In this document: positions 5,132 through 6,584 of the stretch, in pieces
Layout of the letters: every line of letters starts with the position of its first letter
Numbering within the stretch: the stretch's first letter is position 1
Source of the DNA: Actinomycetes bacterium
GTDB lineage: Bacteria; Actinomycetota; Actinomycetes; Streptosporangiales; Streptosporangiaceae
Assembly (NCBI GenBank): GCA_023425615.1
Contig: JAFACJ010000272.1
Location: 1-6,584, forward strand
Direction of reading: 5' to 3'
Length of the DNA stretch: 6,584 nt
Translations under genes and position numbers: made by a program
Notes under the pieces: model-generated
Told to the model about the DNA's origin: nothing
What the model saw: the letters and a program-made list of their open reading frames with translations, nothing else
Databases searched by the model: none

Positions 5132-5226
5132 ACCGCGGGAGCTCGGGCCGAGGGCCGGGCTGAGAGGGCGACCCCCTGGTGTCGCCGACCGCATGAACCT
5201 GTCCGGGTAATGCCGGCGTAGGGAGA
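5132..5226 (+). ncRNA. TPP riboswitch (THI-box) upstream of cytX
   Basis: This is a thiamine-pyrophosphate-sensing leader RNA. Conserved parts appear in order: a GCGGGAGC 5' strand (5135-5142), CTGAGA (5160-5165), a P3 hairpin with GGCGAC (5167-5172) paired to GTCGCC (5181-5186), TGAACCTG (5194-5201), a CCGGGTAATGCCGG hairpin (5203-5216) and CGTAGGGA (5217-5224). CTGAGA and TGAACCTG form the pocket that binds the pyrimidine and pyrophosphate ends of TPP. The only plausible ribosome site of cytX, GGGAG at 5221-5225, lies at the 3' edge of the aptamer. Ligand binding could therefore hide it and switch translation off. No T-tailed terminator hairpin lies between aptamer and ATG, which also favours translational control. 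Confidence 0.95.
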
Positions 5227-5237
5227 GTGCTTCAGGC

Positions 5238-6584
5238 ATGTCCTCTGCCATGCTCGAAAACGGCGGCGCCGAGCGCCACGAGGCCCCGCTGACCCTGGAG
5301 GAGCCGGCGCCCAGGGTGCTGTCCTTCTGGGACCAGAGCGCCTTCTGGGCCAATCTCGGCGTGAGCCTGCTGGCCTTCTCCGGCGCGTACACGGTGCTCG
5401 CCCCGGCCGAGGACGGGACGCCGCGGCTGTCCATCGCGGCGGGCATCGTCGCGATGATCGTCGGCACCGTCGTCGGCGGTCTCATGCTCGGTCTGGCCGC
5501 GGTGCCGGGAGCCCGTACCGGGCGGCCCGCGATGGTGCTGCTGCGCGGCCTCTTCGGGGCGCGGCTGTCGTACGTGCCGACCGTCTTGAACATTGCCCAG
5601 CTCATCGGCTGGGGCACCTTCGAGCTGATCGTCATCTCCGAGGCCGCGCAGGAGCTGTTCGGCGGCGGCCCCCGCTGGCTGTTCGTGCTGGCTGCCGGGG
5701 CGCTGACGATCCTCCTCGCACTCTGGCCGCTGGGCTCGGTGCGGCTGCTGCGCCGGTTCGTGACGGCCGCGGTGATCCTCGCGCTCATCTGGTTCTACGT
5801 GCAGTTCTTCCGCGAGGGCCTGCCCGATCTGACGACCAACCCCGGCCCTTCGGGCGGGGCGCCGTTCGGCGCCGACTGGAGCCTCTTCTGGATCGCCACC
5901 GACGCCGCGCTGGCCGTCTCGATCTCGTGGGTGCCGGTCGCCGCCGACTACACGCGCCACTCCCGCGGCGAGCGTGCCGCCTTCGGCGCGGCGAGCGGCG
6001 CGTACGCGCTGACCCAGATCGTCGCCTACACCCTCGGCCTGTTCGCGCTCGCCCTCACCACCGGGGGCGAGGGCGTCTACCGTCCGATGCTCGGCGTGAC
6101 GCTCGGCGCGGTGTTCTTCCTCGTCTTCGTCGTCCGCGAGGCCGACCAGTCGTTCGCCAACGTCTACTCGACCGCGCTGTCCATCCAGAACCTGCTGCCG
6201 CGCGTCGACCGGCGGATCCTCAGCACCGGTCTCGGCGTGCTCATCACGCTGCTGGCGTTCGGCCTGGACATGAACGACTACTTCGGCTTCCTCGGCCTGA
6301 TCGGCTCGGTCTTCGTGCCGATGCTCGGCGTCCTGGCCGCCGACTTCTTCCTGCGCGCCCGCGGCGAGTGGAACACGCGGCACGACGCGCCGTCCCGCTG
6401 GGGGATGATCGTCGCCTGGTGCGCGGGCTTCGCCGCCTACCAGCTGATCAACCCGGGCGGGGTGAGCTGGTGGAGCGGCTTCTGGACCGACGTCCAGGAG
6501 CTGCTCGGGTTCGCTCCGCGGGCCTGGATGAGCGCCTCGCTGCTGTCGTTCCTGATCGCGGGACTCGCCGCCTTCCTCATCGGG
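5238..6584 (+). CDS. cytX: Putative hydroxymethylpyrimidine permease CytX, NCS1 family (partial, 3' end cut off)
   Basis: This is an inner-membrane transporter of the nucleobase:cation symporter-1 family. The TPP riboswitch before it points to uptake of a thiamine precursor, most likely hydroxymethylpyrimidine, as proposed for CytX. The first 449 residues are present with no stop. About 11-12 hydrophobic segments can be seen, for example near 38-56, 66-89, 115-135, 147-165, 174-190, 216-234, 255-273, 283-300, 330-344, 350-372, 388-405 and 433-449. The NCS1 mark PVAADYTR is at 233-240, and an N-terminal WDQSAFWANLGVSLL (31-45) resembles the first helix of cytosine permeases. ATG 5238 is the first start after the GGGAG at 5221-5225, 12 nt away. 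A second in-frame ATG at 5250 is possible but farther off. Length is near full for the family, so only a short tail is missing. Confidence 0.9.
   Translation, partial: MSSAMLENGGAERHEAPLTLEEPAPRVLSFWDQSAFWANLGVSLLAFSGAYTVLAPAEDGTPRLSIAAGIVAMIVGTVVGGLMLGLAAVPGARTGRPAMVLLRGLFGARLSYVPTVLNIAQLIGWGTFELIVISEAAQELFGGGPRWLFVLAAGALTILLALWPLGSVRLLRRFVTAAVILALIWFYVQFFREGLPDLTTNPGPSGGAPFGADWSLFWIATDAALAVSISWVPVAADYTRHSRGERAAFGAASGAYALTQIVAYTLGLFALALTTGGEGVYRPMLGVTLGAVFFLVFVVREADQSFANVYSTALSIQNLLPRVDRRILSTGLGVLITLLAFGLDMNDYFGFLGLIGSVFVPMLGVLAADFFLRARGEWNTRHDAPSRWGMIVAWCAGFAAYQLINPGGVSWWSGFWTDVQELLGFAPRAWMSASLLSFLIAGLAAFLIG

Noticed and set aside
5111..5788. Minus-strand open frame overlapping the TPP riboswitch and the start of cytX
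   Set aside because: Its product is Ser/Arg/Pro-rich without recognisable motifs, and it runs across a well-defined RNA element and coding gene on the other strand.
5232..6383. Long minus-strand open frame of 383 codons opposite cytX
   Set aside because: It is antisense to a clear membrane permease, its product is a low-complexity Arg/Glu/Gln/His-rich chain with no domain, and such frames are a by-product of high third-position G+C.

Overview
The window is high-GC actinobacterial chromosome, most likely Streptomyces or a close relative. The evidence is strong G/C bias at third codon positions, long antisense shadow frames, the gene order FhaA - FhaB - PstP-type phosphatase, a subtilisin-inhibitor-like (SSI) protein, and DnaA-box sequences of the Streptomyces type. 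Nothing marks it as a phage, plasmid or other mobile element.

Layout. Positions 1-2190 (minus strand) hold a compact signalling operon: fhaA (GTG start at 2190), fhaB, and a PP2C Ser/Thr phosphatase (pstP) that runs off the left edge. These genes belong to the cell-wall and division phospho-signalling cluster, which in related genomes continues with rodA/ftsW, a penicillin-binding protein and PknA/PknB-type kinases. Diverging from fhaA is a tRNA-Leu(CAG) gene at 2321-2403 with a strong intrinsic terminator. A secreted SGNH/GDSL-family esterase or lipase follows on the minus strand at 2687-3610. Positions 3611-4238 have no convincing gene. This stretch holds the esterase's upstream region, a GC-rich stretch, and then a dense cluster of DnaA boxes at 4035-4241.

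An SSI-like lipoprotein (minus, 4239-4694) ends inside the last DnaA box. Diverging from it is a single-domain rhodanese (plus, 4752-5087). After that comes a TPP riboswitch (about 5132-5226) in front of cytX, a predicted thiamine-precursor (hydroxymethylpyrimidine) permease of the NCS1 family that runs off the right edge.

The most interesting element is the DnaA-box cluster. Eight 9-mers lie within one mismatch of TTATCCACA or TTGTCCACA in about 200 bp, and three are exact. The cluster has internal order: an 11-bp tandem iteron, overlapping boxes in a 14-bp palindrome, an AT-richer gap, and three same-strand boxes spaced exactly 20 bp apart. No dnaA or dnaN flanks it, so it is not the usual actinobacterial oriC. 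It looks like a DnaA-titration or initiation-control locus, comparable in kind to the non-oriC DnaA-box clusters described near oriC in S. coelicolor. Other points of note are the SSI-like lipoprotein with Glu at the predicted P1 position, and the rhodanese next to the thiamine-regulated transporter.
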